Shown in pieces: positions 1-12,032 of a stretch of DNA of 64,000 nt. The stretch covers positions 186,001 through 250,000 of the forward strand of contig CAJNDS010000480.1 in NCBI GenBank assembly GCA_905221605.1, written 5' to 3'. The stretch comes from Symbiodinium natans (taxonomy: Eukaryota; Sar; Dinophyceae; Suessiales; Symbiodiniaceae). The notes beneath the pieces are model-generated. The model had not been told where the DNA came from, did not search any database, and saw nothing but the letters and a program-made list of their open reading frames with translations. A program made the translations under genes and the position numbers. Position 1 is the stretch's first letter. Every line of letters starts with the position of its first letter.

Positions 1-696
1 AAACCTAGAAGGGTTGGAGGTGCGCACACCTGTCAGGATCTTCATGTGGAAGCTAGACTTAAACTTACGCCGGGTGCCGGGAATTCTTTTAAGGGGCTGC
101 AGATCAGTAACTTCCAGCCTTCGATTCAGGATCACCACCAGCCTGATGGCAAGGGGCATCAAGACCATCCGTGGTTTCCAAGTTCAGGAGCCCGGGGGGG
201 GCCCGGGGGGGGGGGGTTCGAAGGCTTCCGGTGTTTGGGGTTTCGGATGGCTTTGGGTTCAGGAAGCCATAGGACCCAACTCTGAGCCCCAAGCCCCATA
301 CCCCAAGCATGCTCGGGTCCTTCTTCGGGGTTTTGGTTTTGCTTTACTTCAGCATCCAATATGCCAAATTGGGCAGTCCTCAGGATGTTGTGCAGATACT
401 CCTGCCCCTTCCGCTGCAGCTCTTCACCACCCCGCTTCATTTCTTAGGCGGGATTGGGGAGTCGCTGTTGGAGATTCGGTTACGGTTACGAATCGGTTAT
501 GATGACTTTCCGACAGTTGGGCAAATCATCGCAGGGAGTCTTGGTCTGCTTCCGGGGGTGAACCCAGAAAGAAACGGCATGGTCGCAGGCATCTCCGCCT
601 CTTGCTTTCACCTTGAGCATGATCAAGACAGTTTCGAAGAACCTGCTGCTTGCACTTCTGAAGCCAGTGCAGCATCGACGCCCCTTCACAAAGAAG

Positions 697-796
697 TCTG
701 AAGTGTCTGAAGTATCTGAAGTATCTGAAGTACCTGAAGTATTTGAAGTATTTAAAGTATCTGAGAAGTATCTGAGTTATCTGAAGTCTCTGACAA
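697..796. repeat. 9-bp tandem repeat, GAAGTATCT type
   Basis: About ten degenerate copies of a GAAGTATCT unit run head to tail and end just before a possible splice acceptor at 800-801. The unit translates as repeated Ser-Glu-Val on the + strand, which makes a spurious low-complexity reading. It most likely sits in an intron or spacer. Nothing else in 1-800 is supported as a gene. Confidence 0.8.
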
Positions 797-801
797 GCCA
801 G

Positions 802-961
802 GCATCTCCTTTGTCGCGCATCCCGGGGCGCTGGGTGCCTCAGCTCGGCTGGCAGCCGCCTTCCGGGAGTTCGGCCTGCGAGTGGGCATCCGCTGTGCGC
901 GCGTGCTGGCGCTCCCACGGCTTGTGTTCCCAAAAGCTTTGGAGGGGCTCACAGGAGCGAC
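802..961 (+). CDS. possible exon of an unidentified protein
   Basis: After an AG at 800-801 a GC-rich open stretch reads with a protein-like composition (ISFVAHPGALGASARLAA, then a hydrophobic ALPRLVFP). It differs from the A/T-richer, stop-filled sequence on both sides. The frame stays open to 1244 and includes a hydrophobic run near 1010-1080 that could be a membrane segment. I do not recognise a family. It could be an exon of a gene whose other exons lie left of the window, or chance. There is no support from neighbouring exons. Confidence 0.25.
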
Positions 962-3443
962 AGTTAAGATGGCAAAAGCGAGTGGTGGTTACGGTGATGG
1001 ATGGGCGATGGCTGTGACTGCAAGTTTCGGGACTGTGGGACTTGCATTTTGCAGCTGTTCAGGTGCCATACTGCTTTGGTGCTGTGGTGAACCGGAAGCT
1101 CAGGAGCCGATCACTGACATGCCCAAACCGGAAGCTAAACATGCAAGGAGCATAGCTTTCATGCTTGTAATGACACTACCAATCTTGTCTGGCACGCTTT
1201 TTAGTGGGGTTCATCTTTCTCATAGACTTTTCTTTCATCGATAAGAGGATATAGGGAGGAGATAAAGATCCATTCTTCTATCAAGATTCATATGGGATTT
1301 TCTGAATACTTCCTGCATTGAAGTTCATTTCCATAGTGGTATGCTGGGATTTTACCTTATGGCAACCAATCAATGGTCTTTTCCATGTCATCTGAATCTA
1401 GTTATCTTCTTGGAAGTCTTGATTGGGGAGGCATCATACGTATACTGTAGGTTCAGAAAGTGATACAAGAGCTTGTATTCGCAGGGAAATGCTGCAGTAG
1501 ATCTAAGAGGACATGATACATGTTATGTTGTAGCACATCTTCATGTTGTTTTTGCGAATGACATTTTTCGGTTTTCAAAACGATAATGGAGAAAAGATGT
1601 TGACACTGAGAACTTATGACTATCATCCTCTAGTACACTTTCTATTGTTCACCTTCATTGAGTAGTTGTTGGTGTTCTTTTGGCCTTTTTCCCCTATCCA
1701 CTTCTTAGGGTTTCATGTTAGGCGAAAAGGAACCCCATCCTTTCCAATGTTGTTTTGCTTCCTATCTATTGGATCAGGCCTAGCTTTCCTATCTTTGGTG
1801 TCGTGTGCGCTCATGACATTCACGCTGTTACACACAGTTCTTTCCGTGTCTTTCTGCACTGGTCAAGGATTCATGGTGCGGCCGCATCTTTCCAGTCATT
1901 TTAAACTTCTTCTAAAAGGAATGCGACCTCTAATAATCTGGATTTGTTTGTTGATCGTTTTCGCTGTGCATTCTCTGAATGGTAAAGCTGGGAACAAGTG
2001 AGCCAGCGAGCGCGTGAACAGGAAAAAACCTTTTTTTGATTTTTTTGTGTAACTTAGGTGTGACCCAACCTTTGATCCCCAAAAGGTCCATGTACCCATA
2101 TAGGGCTGGTAGACGCTGCCTTCACGCCCCCCAATACGGCTGTAAAGGAACGCGCTGTCATTCCATTCGCTTGTTTTTTATATCATGAATAGGGTTTTGG
2201 TGAAGGAAAGGCTGTGGACAAAGGGGCTCTGGATGTGAGGAAGATTCCACTTGGATGGCACGGTGCTTGGTTGGTTAGCTGGCGGTGAGAGTCTCAAGGT
2301 GTGACAGGGCGAGTGCGCTTAGCCCTCACTTTGTCATTTCGTACGAACCCTCTATCTCATGGCACCTTAGCAGCCAAAGTGTCCGACACCAGAGCATAGG
2401 CATAGCAGCCATGAGCGGAGCAGGACATACTTCACGGCAGCCTGGGGCCCCGTCCACGCGTCCTTGCCTGAGTGGCCTGTGACCGACTCGGACCAGAGTG
2501 TTGTGCCAATCCTTCCCAGTCAAGTCATTGCTGCCAAGGACGGAATCATTATATCTTCATTTTTATTAGCCCATCAGTTCCGAAAGACCCAATTCACAGC
2601 ATATATACCACATTTTTGTGGCGCTTTTGCAGCTGGCCGTCCGACCTACAGGAAATGTTGGAAGCCTGCTGTGTTTTTGTCTCTGACATATGCTTGTACG
2701 CGGTTTTGTTCATCGTTGGACATGGAATTGCCCAGGTCAGAAGCACTTGCTCCTTGGCAGCCTTCATGAAAACGGGCAATCATTTGGCTACATCATGCCT
2801 ATGTCTCAACGTGCATGCCCATCCTAATAAAGGCGGATTAGATATTCCAGGGGCCCAGAAACCCGACCGGCCTGAGTTCGGCCTTCGCGGCAGGAGGCAA
2901 CCAATTGAGGATCAATGAGAATCAAACGGTGACCTCCAAGAAAGAGGGCTGGAAACGGATCGCTTTTATGCATTTCTTAAGCTGGTGGAAGGCTCCTGCT
3001 GACCTGTCTCCTCGTGCTGCACGTTCTGGACTCCGCGTGATCCTGCTGGTGCTCTTCGCGCTGTGCTTCGTGCAAGGGCAGTTGTGCCGGTGGGCCCGAA
3101 GCTCAGAAGCTCAGCAGTGCTTCCTGTTTTCAGGGTTTTGATATGTTTTGATGCAGAGTTGTGAGTCAAATGACCTGCAGGTGCTTCTCCTGCCAGCAGG
3201 GATGATGCTGTCTCGTCTGCCTGTAGCTCGATCACGAAAGGCTCTCCTGATTCCTCTTGCACGCACCATGACAGAAAGAAGGGCCGAACTTTAAGACCGG
3301 TCGCCTCCTCCAAGGGCTGCACAGAGTCAGGAAAGGTTGCACGTGATTCGAAGGCATAGAACTCGTAAGTTCTCCCGGCTCTTGCGTGAGGCCTGTTTTG
3401 CGTGGATCCTGGCTAGGAGCCGGACCCCGTCGATGCTTTTGTA

Positions 3444-3501
3444 TGGAGGTCCCTCACCCGCTGTGAGGGAGGTGGAGGTCCCTCACCGGCTGTGAGGGAG
3501 A
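3444..3501. repeat. tandem pair of hairpins
   Basis: A 29-bp unit is present twice in tandem. Each copy holds the inverted repeat CCCTCAC/GTGAGGG around a 5-6 base loop (3451-3470 and 3480-3499). The two copies differ at about one loop base. It could be a structured RNA element or a small transposon footprint. No gene overlaps it. Confidence 0.7.
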
Positions 3502-4280
3502 TAGAATTTTGCTTGCAAGCCGCGTTGAGTCATCTCGTTGATTCTTCGCCACTCGCGTGTCAGCGAACTCTGTAGAGAAACGAACATGTAACTTGAAAAC
3601 ATAATATGGAGGTCAGGGAATTGGGTATGATTCATAGAGCAGTGCAGAGGGCGTCAAGCAAGCTTTGGACTTCCTGTGGAGGCTCCCTTAGGTTGCTTCC
3701 ATCAGGAAGTCCTTAGATTCCTTAGACGCAACCGTTTTGTCTCGAAGCTCCTTCGAATGATTTTCCCTATGCTGTGTTTAGCAAAGCACATGCACAAGGA
3801 TTGGGTGCGGCGAGGATCACACTATGTGGTTTGTGTCACTGCTTGTGACTTCCGATCATGTACCGCTGCGCCTGTTCCCGGACTTTGAAGAGGCTTCAAG
3901 CGACAAGGCAGCGAAAGCCCATTAGTCCAGTCCCACTCTCTTGCAGATGATATGGATGCCATTGCAACGTCAGTGGCGCACATCCATCGCACGGATGCAT
4001 GGCCCTGCATGGCCAAGCATGCAAAGGCCCTGCATCGGCGACTCGGTTGACTTCAACCTGGCTGTCGGTATAAGTATGGTCACAGTGTCCTGTTTCAAAG
4101 GGATTTGGTCTGCAGGTCTCCCTTCCTTAGCGTTGAAGAGATTCTTGTCTTGCACGGTTTCTTTCGTCCCCTTTTGAATTCTGTCGGGACCCCATGGACA
4201 TGTGGTCCCTTTGCGACCCCGAGATGGCATCAGCTATCAGCGGCGCAGAGCGCTCTGCCACTTTTCACTTGGAACCAAAC

Positions 4281-4325
4281 ACCGAAGTCACCGAAGTCAC
4301 CGAAGTCACCGAAGTCACCGAAGTC
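4281..4325. repeat. 9-bp tandem repeat ACCGAAGTC
   Basis: About five exact head-to-tail copies of a 9-bp ACCGAAGTC unit. It is probably in a spacer or intron. Confidence 0.85.
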
Positions 4326-5130
4326 CAAGATCGCGGGAAGCTCTAGGCTTGCGGACATGACCCTGGGATGCAAGAAACAGGCCATGACTCAGAACCGAAG
4401 GTGTTTGTGACCAATTGGCCGTTGATTTTCCCAGGTGCTCTTCCCGCTGTGAAAAACATGTTTGAGGGGCCTGGAGTGTAATCCTGAGCCAGCGCAGAGC
4501 CACATTTGGCGCAGGCCGCCCGGTGTGAAGGTGAGCCGCAACTTCCTGATGCTCACGGAACAATGGCAACGCTGCATGCCAGGATTTGCCGGCTCACCTT
4601 AGTGTAAAGTCAAAAGTATGCAGACGGAATGCTGACTGGTGCTGTAGTGCTGCACAGCACTGATCGGACAATTGTATCTGTCCGATAGGTCGCCATACAC
4701 CGAAAATGTTTGGCTGTGAGATGTAAAAAGGGGCGTCCGCAATCCACGACATTCCACGATTCCACGATGCTGCCTAAGCTGTCTGGATTCGGTGCCTCTG
4801 TGCGGCGCCTTTTGAGGTTTGGTCCCATCGTCAACAAGGGCTTGACCATGCCCATTGGAGACAGTGCAAAAACCTCAGCAAGCCCAGAAGGCAGAAGGCA
4901 CGAGTCGTCAGTGGGCGACCTGCAGTTCACTGCAGGGTTGGCAGAGGCTTGTTTTGCAGTCGTGCGTAAAGTCTGCTTAGGCTCATGTGCCGAAGTCAGC
5001 GTGTTTCTGTGTTTCGCAGCAGATTCCCCGAACCAGGTCAGTGACAAGCCGGCTTTTCTGCCCAGCGAGTGGCACCAGCAACTGCTGCAGAACCCAGTTC
5101 AGGATGTCAAGGTCCCACGTTTCGCACACG

Positions 5131-5172
5131 CAGTGAGAATACGTGGTGAGAATACCTGGTGAGAATGCGTAG
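5131..5172. repeat. 13-bp tandem repeat, GTGAGAATACSTG type
   Basis: Three nearly identical GTGAGAAT-initial units of about 13 bp stand in tandem just upstream of the first recognised M16 exon. No function is apparent. Confidence 0.7.
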
Positions 5173-5481
5173 CGCACACGAAGCTTGTACTGCCTGTGCT
5201 TGTACTGTGCCGGTCGTGTCTGGAGAGTCCAGGGCTTGAAAGTTGGTCTGCAGCTTGTGCGGAAGCCGATGGAATGACCGGTGCCAGGATTTGACGTTCG
5301 TTTGGGTCATTCCCTTCCAGGACCTCCGTCTGCAAGTGCCGACCATTGTTCATGCGCTTCGATACAGCTTTGTCTGGACTTTAGTGTGGTATGCCTCATC
5401 ATGACCGACTTTCTTGCAAAGGCCATTGAACGACCAGTGCTTCTGGTCTAGTGGTCCGGGGTCCGGGGTCTCTTTGCGCAA

Positions 5482-8400
5482 GGATCCGCTTTGGAGATCC
5501 AAGCCTTCGCTCTACATCTCTCACCTGCCTGGAGCACAGCGATGCAGAGAGTTTTGCCAACTTCATCAGCTTTCAAGGTTCGCCTGAACCGTGTGTCCTC
5601 GAAGCGGGCCGCAGTCCATGCTCCATGCAATTGAACCTTGGAGGAGACCTTGCGGCCCAGAGAAGCCCCCACAAAGCCCAAGCAGTTGTCACCCACTGTC
5701 ATCCATTGTCATCCATTGTCATGCATTGTCATCCATTGTGATCCACTGTCTTCCAATGTCTCAACAGCCCATATCCAAGTCAACGACATCACAGGTTGGG
5801 CCACGAGGGCGAGGGCTCAGCCTGACCCCCAACAAGTTGTTCGGTTGAGATGTAGGACACAGGGATGCCAAGGGCCTGCGTGGTTCAGAGTGTCGTTTGC
5901 TTGTCACGTGGTCATACCCTAAGGCCGCCCGCATGACGATAGTTCGTGAACCGTGAGTGCTCCTGAAGGATTCTGGAGGTTCTGTGTTGCAGCCTTGGGT
6001 AGGGTCTTCTTGATTTCCTGAATACAGAGATATTTCCTTTTCAAAATCCCTGGGCCAGGAAGCCCAATGTATGCACTCACCTTCGTGTTCCGTCATTGCA
6101 GGTCATCGCGAAACTGAAGCAGCAGGGGTGGCTCGGCTGTTCAGAGCACGTGGGGGCGAAAATGGTTCTCATGCTGATAGTCTCTGAATTGAGAGGGATA
6201 ATCTTTGTTCGAAGGCTTAGGTCCAGTCAAAGTCTGTTTTAGGACCAGGGTTTAGGGGCCCCTGAGCACTTGCCATTTTGCTTTTGCCTGGGCTCCGACT
6301 CAAGGTAGCAAAAGACGGACTGTGCCAAGCCGCCGAGGCTGATATCGGGATGCGGTGTGGGCGACGGCAACTGGCTGGAGCGCTGCTGCATCGAGATGCT
6401 ACGTGTTTGCTTGACTGCGCCGGGATGAAGCGAGCCGATTCCCGGATCAGCCCGGCCCATACAAGGCTGTAAGCCCTATAAACCCTTCAAACAGTATAAA
6501 GGAACTGTAAATCCCACAAGCGCTATAAACCCTTAACAACCCTACAGACCTTATACGTATTATAAGCCCTACTATGTCGATCAGACCCCTGAACCCACAG
6601 AGGAGAACAAGAGTCTCTGGGCAGAATGTGGGCCCCATTCAGAGCACCTGCCACAATCGGTCCCTTGACGTCAACTGCTTTTTGTCCCCACGTGACCTGT
6701 GAGGAAGGAGCCTTCAGCTTGCTGAAGGTGAACTTTGATCTGACGGACAAGGGCCTGGACTCTGTCCAGGAGATTGGGCAGGGCTCTTGGCACATGTCCT
6801 CTAGATGAGGCACTACGCAAGGGCATTTCCCAATGTGCAGCCCCCCCCAGGGCGGGAATTAGGACTTAGGATATCTCGGGTTTTAGGGTTTAGGGTTTTC
6901 GGTTTTAGGGGCTTGTGGGAGGGAGGCTTTAGGGTTTAGGGTTCTCGGGTTTAGTTTCTAGGTTTTCAAGGTTTTGTGGGTGTTGTCTGGGGTTCTAAGA
7001 GTTTTAAGGGTTCGTTAGTTGCAGGGTTCAGTGCTTTAGGGTTTTGGGGGTTTAGGGCTTAAGGATTTACGGTTTGCGTGAGGGTTTCGGGTTTAGAGGT
7101 GGGGAGAGGACACCCCCCAAATTCTCAAATGGACCTGAAGGCTTCTGAACTCTAGACCTGTGCCGTCGGGCCCACGACTTGGCTCAGACAAGTTCTCGCG
7201 CGCATACGCCGCCTGCCGTTCCCGTTGTTTGACGAACGCCCCTTGCTGCTGATTGATGCAGAGTTCTTTTTGGAGTGTTGTTGGTTTCTCTACAAGCCCG
7301 TCACCTCAAGCAATCACCTTGATGTTCTTGTCAGAAAGCTGTCAAGGTCCGCGTTTCCATATGCGCTGTCTCATCGTGTTGCTTTTTGCCCCCATCGCGG
7401 CAATTCGCCACGAACAGCAGCAGCTGCTTGGCGGACGGGATGACTCCCAGACTGGTGTGGACGTGGCATGGGGGGGCACAACAAAAGAACCCGCAGCGCG
7501 GTAACGCGGCAATTCAATGAAGCACCGAACTTGAGATATCTGATGGTCTCAGGACGATTCCCTTCTGTTGGAACTGCTGCGCGACCTCCAAATGCTCGAA
7601 CAAGACCCACAACACCCGCTACCTCGGGGAGGCGCGTTTCTTTGACTGCGAGCCGGTTCCAGGTGCATACCAGAAAGACGGAATCATGGCTTATCTTTTC
7701 TTCCTTCTATTGCTACTCTTGCTCTTGTCAACGTTGTATCTGTTGCTGTGGTTGTTAGTGTTAGCACGCTTGTTGCTCTTGTTGGCTTGTTGTTGTTCTT
7801 GTTGCTGTTATTGTTGTTGCGTCTGAAACGCTGCGCGTCGCACGCCTTGGCTCCGCCCAGTGCACAGGGGCCTTCCCGAAGCCGGGACACAGGGCCTCCT
7901 GTGTGGAGCCGAAGGGATGGTGGGTTGATCCGGCCAGAACTGTCTTGAATGTCTGATTGCAGAGATTCTTTGCAGATCGCTTGCCCAGACAGGGCTTCCA
8001 TAAAGGCTGGAATCTAGAAGCTGTAAGTTGTACAGTCAGTCGCACGCTGGCGAGAAGCTGATGTTGCTAAGGAAAAGTGGTCACTCCAGAGATGTTGGAA
8101 TCCAGGTATTATTTTGGGAAAACGAGCTACATTTGTGAGGAGAAGTGCTTCTCGGCTGTATGCTTTCACGTTTGTTGAGCCGCCTGGGTTTCCTTCATCT
8201 GACCAGTTTCCGTTGTGCTTGACTTGCGGAACGCACTGGTTTCTCCGGCCAAGGCTGGTTGACTGTCAGCTACACTGGAGGGCAGAGAACCCGCAACAGT
8301 GTCTTCCGTGGTGGGGGTGCCGCTTGACTGGAGCCATCCGTATGCGTGGTTCAGGGAAGTTCAGGGGCTTGAGGTTCAGTTCTGAGGCAGTCGTGGCCGA

Positions 8401-11400
8401 ACTCATTCCGTGTGGCTAGTTGGCAGGTAGAAGTGGCTACCATCGTAGAACGAGGCTAGCCAAGTCTTGCTTTGCTCGCCAGGTTGAGAATGGGCATTGC
8501 GTCTACGAGAGCGTTTCTGGCCTTAGTTGGGCGAGGAAGCCGGTGGAGATACCTGCGTACAAGCCGACGCTGTGGCCGAAGATGTCAAGTCCAGCTCAAG
8601 ACCCCACAAAGTCGTGTTGTTTTACCGGTATCGCCTTGGCCCGGAGTCGAGAGTCTAAAAAGGTAAAGGAAACCCGTGTTGAAGTTTCCCCGATGGGTGG
8701 AGTGATCGGGTTTAAGTACAAAATGGAGGGCATCACGTCAGGACAGGAATGCAGCTCCCAGGCAGGACACCATTCAGGACAACCCACAGGCAACTGCACC
8801 AAAATGTTGCGCGAATACGCAGGCTCGGGAGGCTCAGGCGGGCAATTGTATGCAATTGCTGCCTTCACCAGCATGCGAGGGAGTCTCAGGCCATTGCAAA
8901 ACTCGGAGCGGAGCTGTGATTGACGTCGCGTGCGTGTCTGTCGGCGGTGTCAGTGCTAGGTCGCGCGTTTCTTATCAGGTAGCACGGCACGTGTTACATT
9001 TAAAATCCATATTCCCCACCCGACAACTGGGGTCACCTGAAGGTCTGCAGGGGGCAGTCTGGAGGTTTTCTAGGGGATGCTTACGGATTGTTTGGGGGGT
9101 TCATGTCGCCATGGGATTGGGGGCTTACCTGTGATGGCAGATTCTGGCCCCCATGGCCCAGGGACATCTGAGAAGCCACCGCAACTCCTCAACCCAGCCC
9201 CACCGGTCGGTGATTGTGGGTGGGTCAGCTTTCAGTATGAGTCTGGGATCTAAGACTTTCTTAAGAGCTTCTATCGCTGGGATCGGTCTCAGGAAGAAGC
9301 AAAAGAAGACCTGGGAGGAATGGTTCTTGGAGCAGGGAATCAAAGACCTGGGCGGGGGCAATTGGTGAACTCGCTCGGGCCAAGCGAAGCCAGACTTGAG
9401 CGCTCGGACCAAAAAGATGGGTTCTGCACCGCTCTGCACTTAGGCGCGCACGTCATCAGCAACCTCTGCTTTGGCGCATGTAGTCAACTCTGTGATTTTC
9501 GGGCCCTGGTAGCAATGCCCCTTCCCCCCACCGTATCCAAGTGGGCAGTGTCATTCATCTTTCTCCTTGAGTAAGCACCGTCCTGCAGGTTAGACGGTTA
9601 GACTCAGAAACTTCGACAGAGTCCTGCTTGCGCTGTGAAGCTGTTCCAAGTTGTGATCTTGAATGAACTAGTTTGGAGAGCAGGCCCAAGTTGTTGGATG
9701 ATTTGAGCTGGTGGTTTAGGTGTTCCAGGGCCTTGGAGTTCAGGGTCAGTGGCTCGGAAATCACTCATTTCTCAACTGGCTCAGACATATCGAATCAAAG
9801 AATTTCAGAATGGAGAGGAAGGGGTCACCGCATGCGGCAAAATGTGTCCGGCTGCAAGTCCAACCTGTGCAGTTTAGGGATTGTGGTTCAAAGAATGCTG
9901 TCAGCTGCGAGGACACGACAGGTTAACATGCCGCCACAGCATAGCCTGGACCCTCAGGCAGCACCTGTTTGCCTACCTCGGTCTGCTGGGAGCCCAGCAC
10001 GTTCGATGAAGGGCTTGCTAGTTGCGATCTGCCTGAGCATGTTCACCGGGTTCCACTGCTCGTTGCTGCCATCACTGGTATCTGTAGCAACAGAATGTAA
10101 CAGAATCCGCAAAGAGGTGGGGACAACCTTTGCTCAGGTTGCAGAAGATGCCTCCAGAGAAATGGATCTTCGATGAGATGCAGAAGCCTACCGCTCAGGA
10201 AGCCCTGGTGCATTTCCAGGTAAGGTGTTGGTTTCATCGTGAGGTTGGGCGACATCCGCTTCAAGTTCAGAGAGGACCCTCTGCTTTGCCAAATTGTTAC
10301 GCCTCTTGCAAGCGCGATGCCACCATTGCAAGAGGGGGTGCTTGAGAAGATAGCTAGGACGCTTCGCCATTCACACTCTGCCCTCAAGTTGTTTCGACCC
10401 TGCAGAAGATGCCGCTCGGGTCTTAGATCCCAAAATGGGAGAAGACATTCAGATACAGGTGCTTCCGGTGCCTCTCCACGCTTGTATGGAACCCTGCAGA
10501 TTGTGGCTCAACGCCCCTTTGTCCTTTGGAGACGAAAGCGTGCGCTTGGGTCTGAGATGCCTTGCAAGGCCCTCAGAAGCGCTTTGTGGCGACTACATGC
10601 TCTACGAGACGTCTCCTCAGTGTATTGCATCGATTTTTGTCGAATGTGGTGATGTTTGTCTGCCCTCACAAGGCCCTATTTGTGCCCTCCGAGGTATGAT
10701 CCAGATGCCATCGTCTCCTTGCTCTCCAAGCTGTCCTTAGGCAGCGTTCGAGCCAGCGACCCGGATTCGCATTCCCCAGAAGCGCCTTGTGCATCACCAG
10801 CCAAGGTCCAAGTGCAAGCCAAGAAGCTCGCAGACCGCTGCACGATGACGGATACCTCATACGGCTTCGTGTTTGCACATGTGTTCTAAGTTAACCCTTG
10901 GACATTGCGTGGTGACAACTAGACCCAGGCTCTCCAATGCAGCTGCTTCCGATAGAGCCCAAGTGGTTAGTCGGGAGCTCATATTCTTCACCTTTGCTGG
11001 TGGAGCTGCAAGTTAGTACTATGCACAACGCACAAGAGAAGGCACAGAATTTCTCGACGACAAAGCCACAGCTCCTTCTAGCATTCCTCACCCTCTCTTT
11101 CTCGAGGAAGCCTGGTCAGATGCCATGAATGCGAGCGGTACGGCAGAGGCTGGCTCTTCGAATGAATCGCACCCACCCTCAACTTCAGCTGGTCCGAAAG
11201 ACTCCCAGCAACGCCCTAAACCAGAACAAAAACTTGGGCATTTGCAGCATAGAGCCGCTAAAAAATTGGGAAGCTTGTCCCCGCACGTCCTCGGGCTGAA
11301 GGTCCAAGAATGGGGTTCTCCCCAGATCTGCGAGTTGTGGTCTCTTACGATTCCAACAGAACAGCCCCCCCTAAATCGAGCTTTCCTGGGTTTGGTGAGG

Positions 11401-12001
11401 GTTCCTGGATGCCTGTCTGCGCCGTGAGAGGGCCATGGAGAAGGGTGAGAGAAGAGCTTCGCGTGGGCCTTCTACAAGGGGGGGGGACGAACCGAGCCAT
11501 ATGACAAATCGCTAAACTTCAGATCGTCGGGGACAACGTCAGATCTGGATCCCTTGAGTCGAAGGCATCGAAGAAGATCACTACCGAGCTTGGGCTGAGC
11601 TTGCCGAAGCTCTAGCCTTACCCTTCCAAAGGTTGAGAGTTCGAGGGCCAAGGTGTTTGCTTCAGGTACTTTTCATCATGTCTTTGCTGGGATTCGATAT
11701 GGGATTGCGCCATGCAGAAGATGAATGGGTTTCCAGTACCTAGCTTGCTTGTGAGTGAGGCCGAATCCCTTCATCCCGGAGGACCTCTGCTCCATCATGA
11801 AAGCCTGATAACTAGCCACAGAAAACGTGTTTGTGTGTGGCTTCGGGATGTTAGGGTCGCCCATATCGGACAACTGTAGTCTGACGCTACACTTGCAACC
11901 GACCGGAGTGGAGTTGTTTCATGGCTTGCCAGGATCTATCGCTGAAGCCCCAGCCGCAGGAGCCGCAGGTGGAAGCGGTCTTGCGCGCTTTGGTTCCTTT
12001 T

Positions 12002-12032
<31 letters not shown>

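Larger units (their letters stand above)
962..5481. other. no supported gene; spacer or introns
   Basis: No recognisable protein domain was found in six frames. The stretch contains A/T-rich DNA (1240-1700), paired hairpins at 3444-3501 and short tandem arrays at 4281-4325 and 5131-5172. The missing N-terminal exons of the M16 peptidase that starts at 5482 may lie here. The HxxEH zinc motif expected for them was looked for and not found. Confidence 0.5.

Noticed and set aside
609-640. HLEH-like motif resembling the M16 zinc site
   Set aside because: The sequence around it does not follow the family; the spacing to the next exons and the lack of the following glycine-rich part argue for chance.
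697-5760. Short tandem arrays considered as CRISPR-like repeats
   Set aside because: Units are 9-13 bp, head to tail without unique spacers, in a eukaryotic genome.
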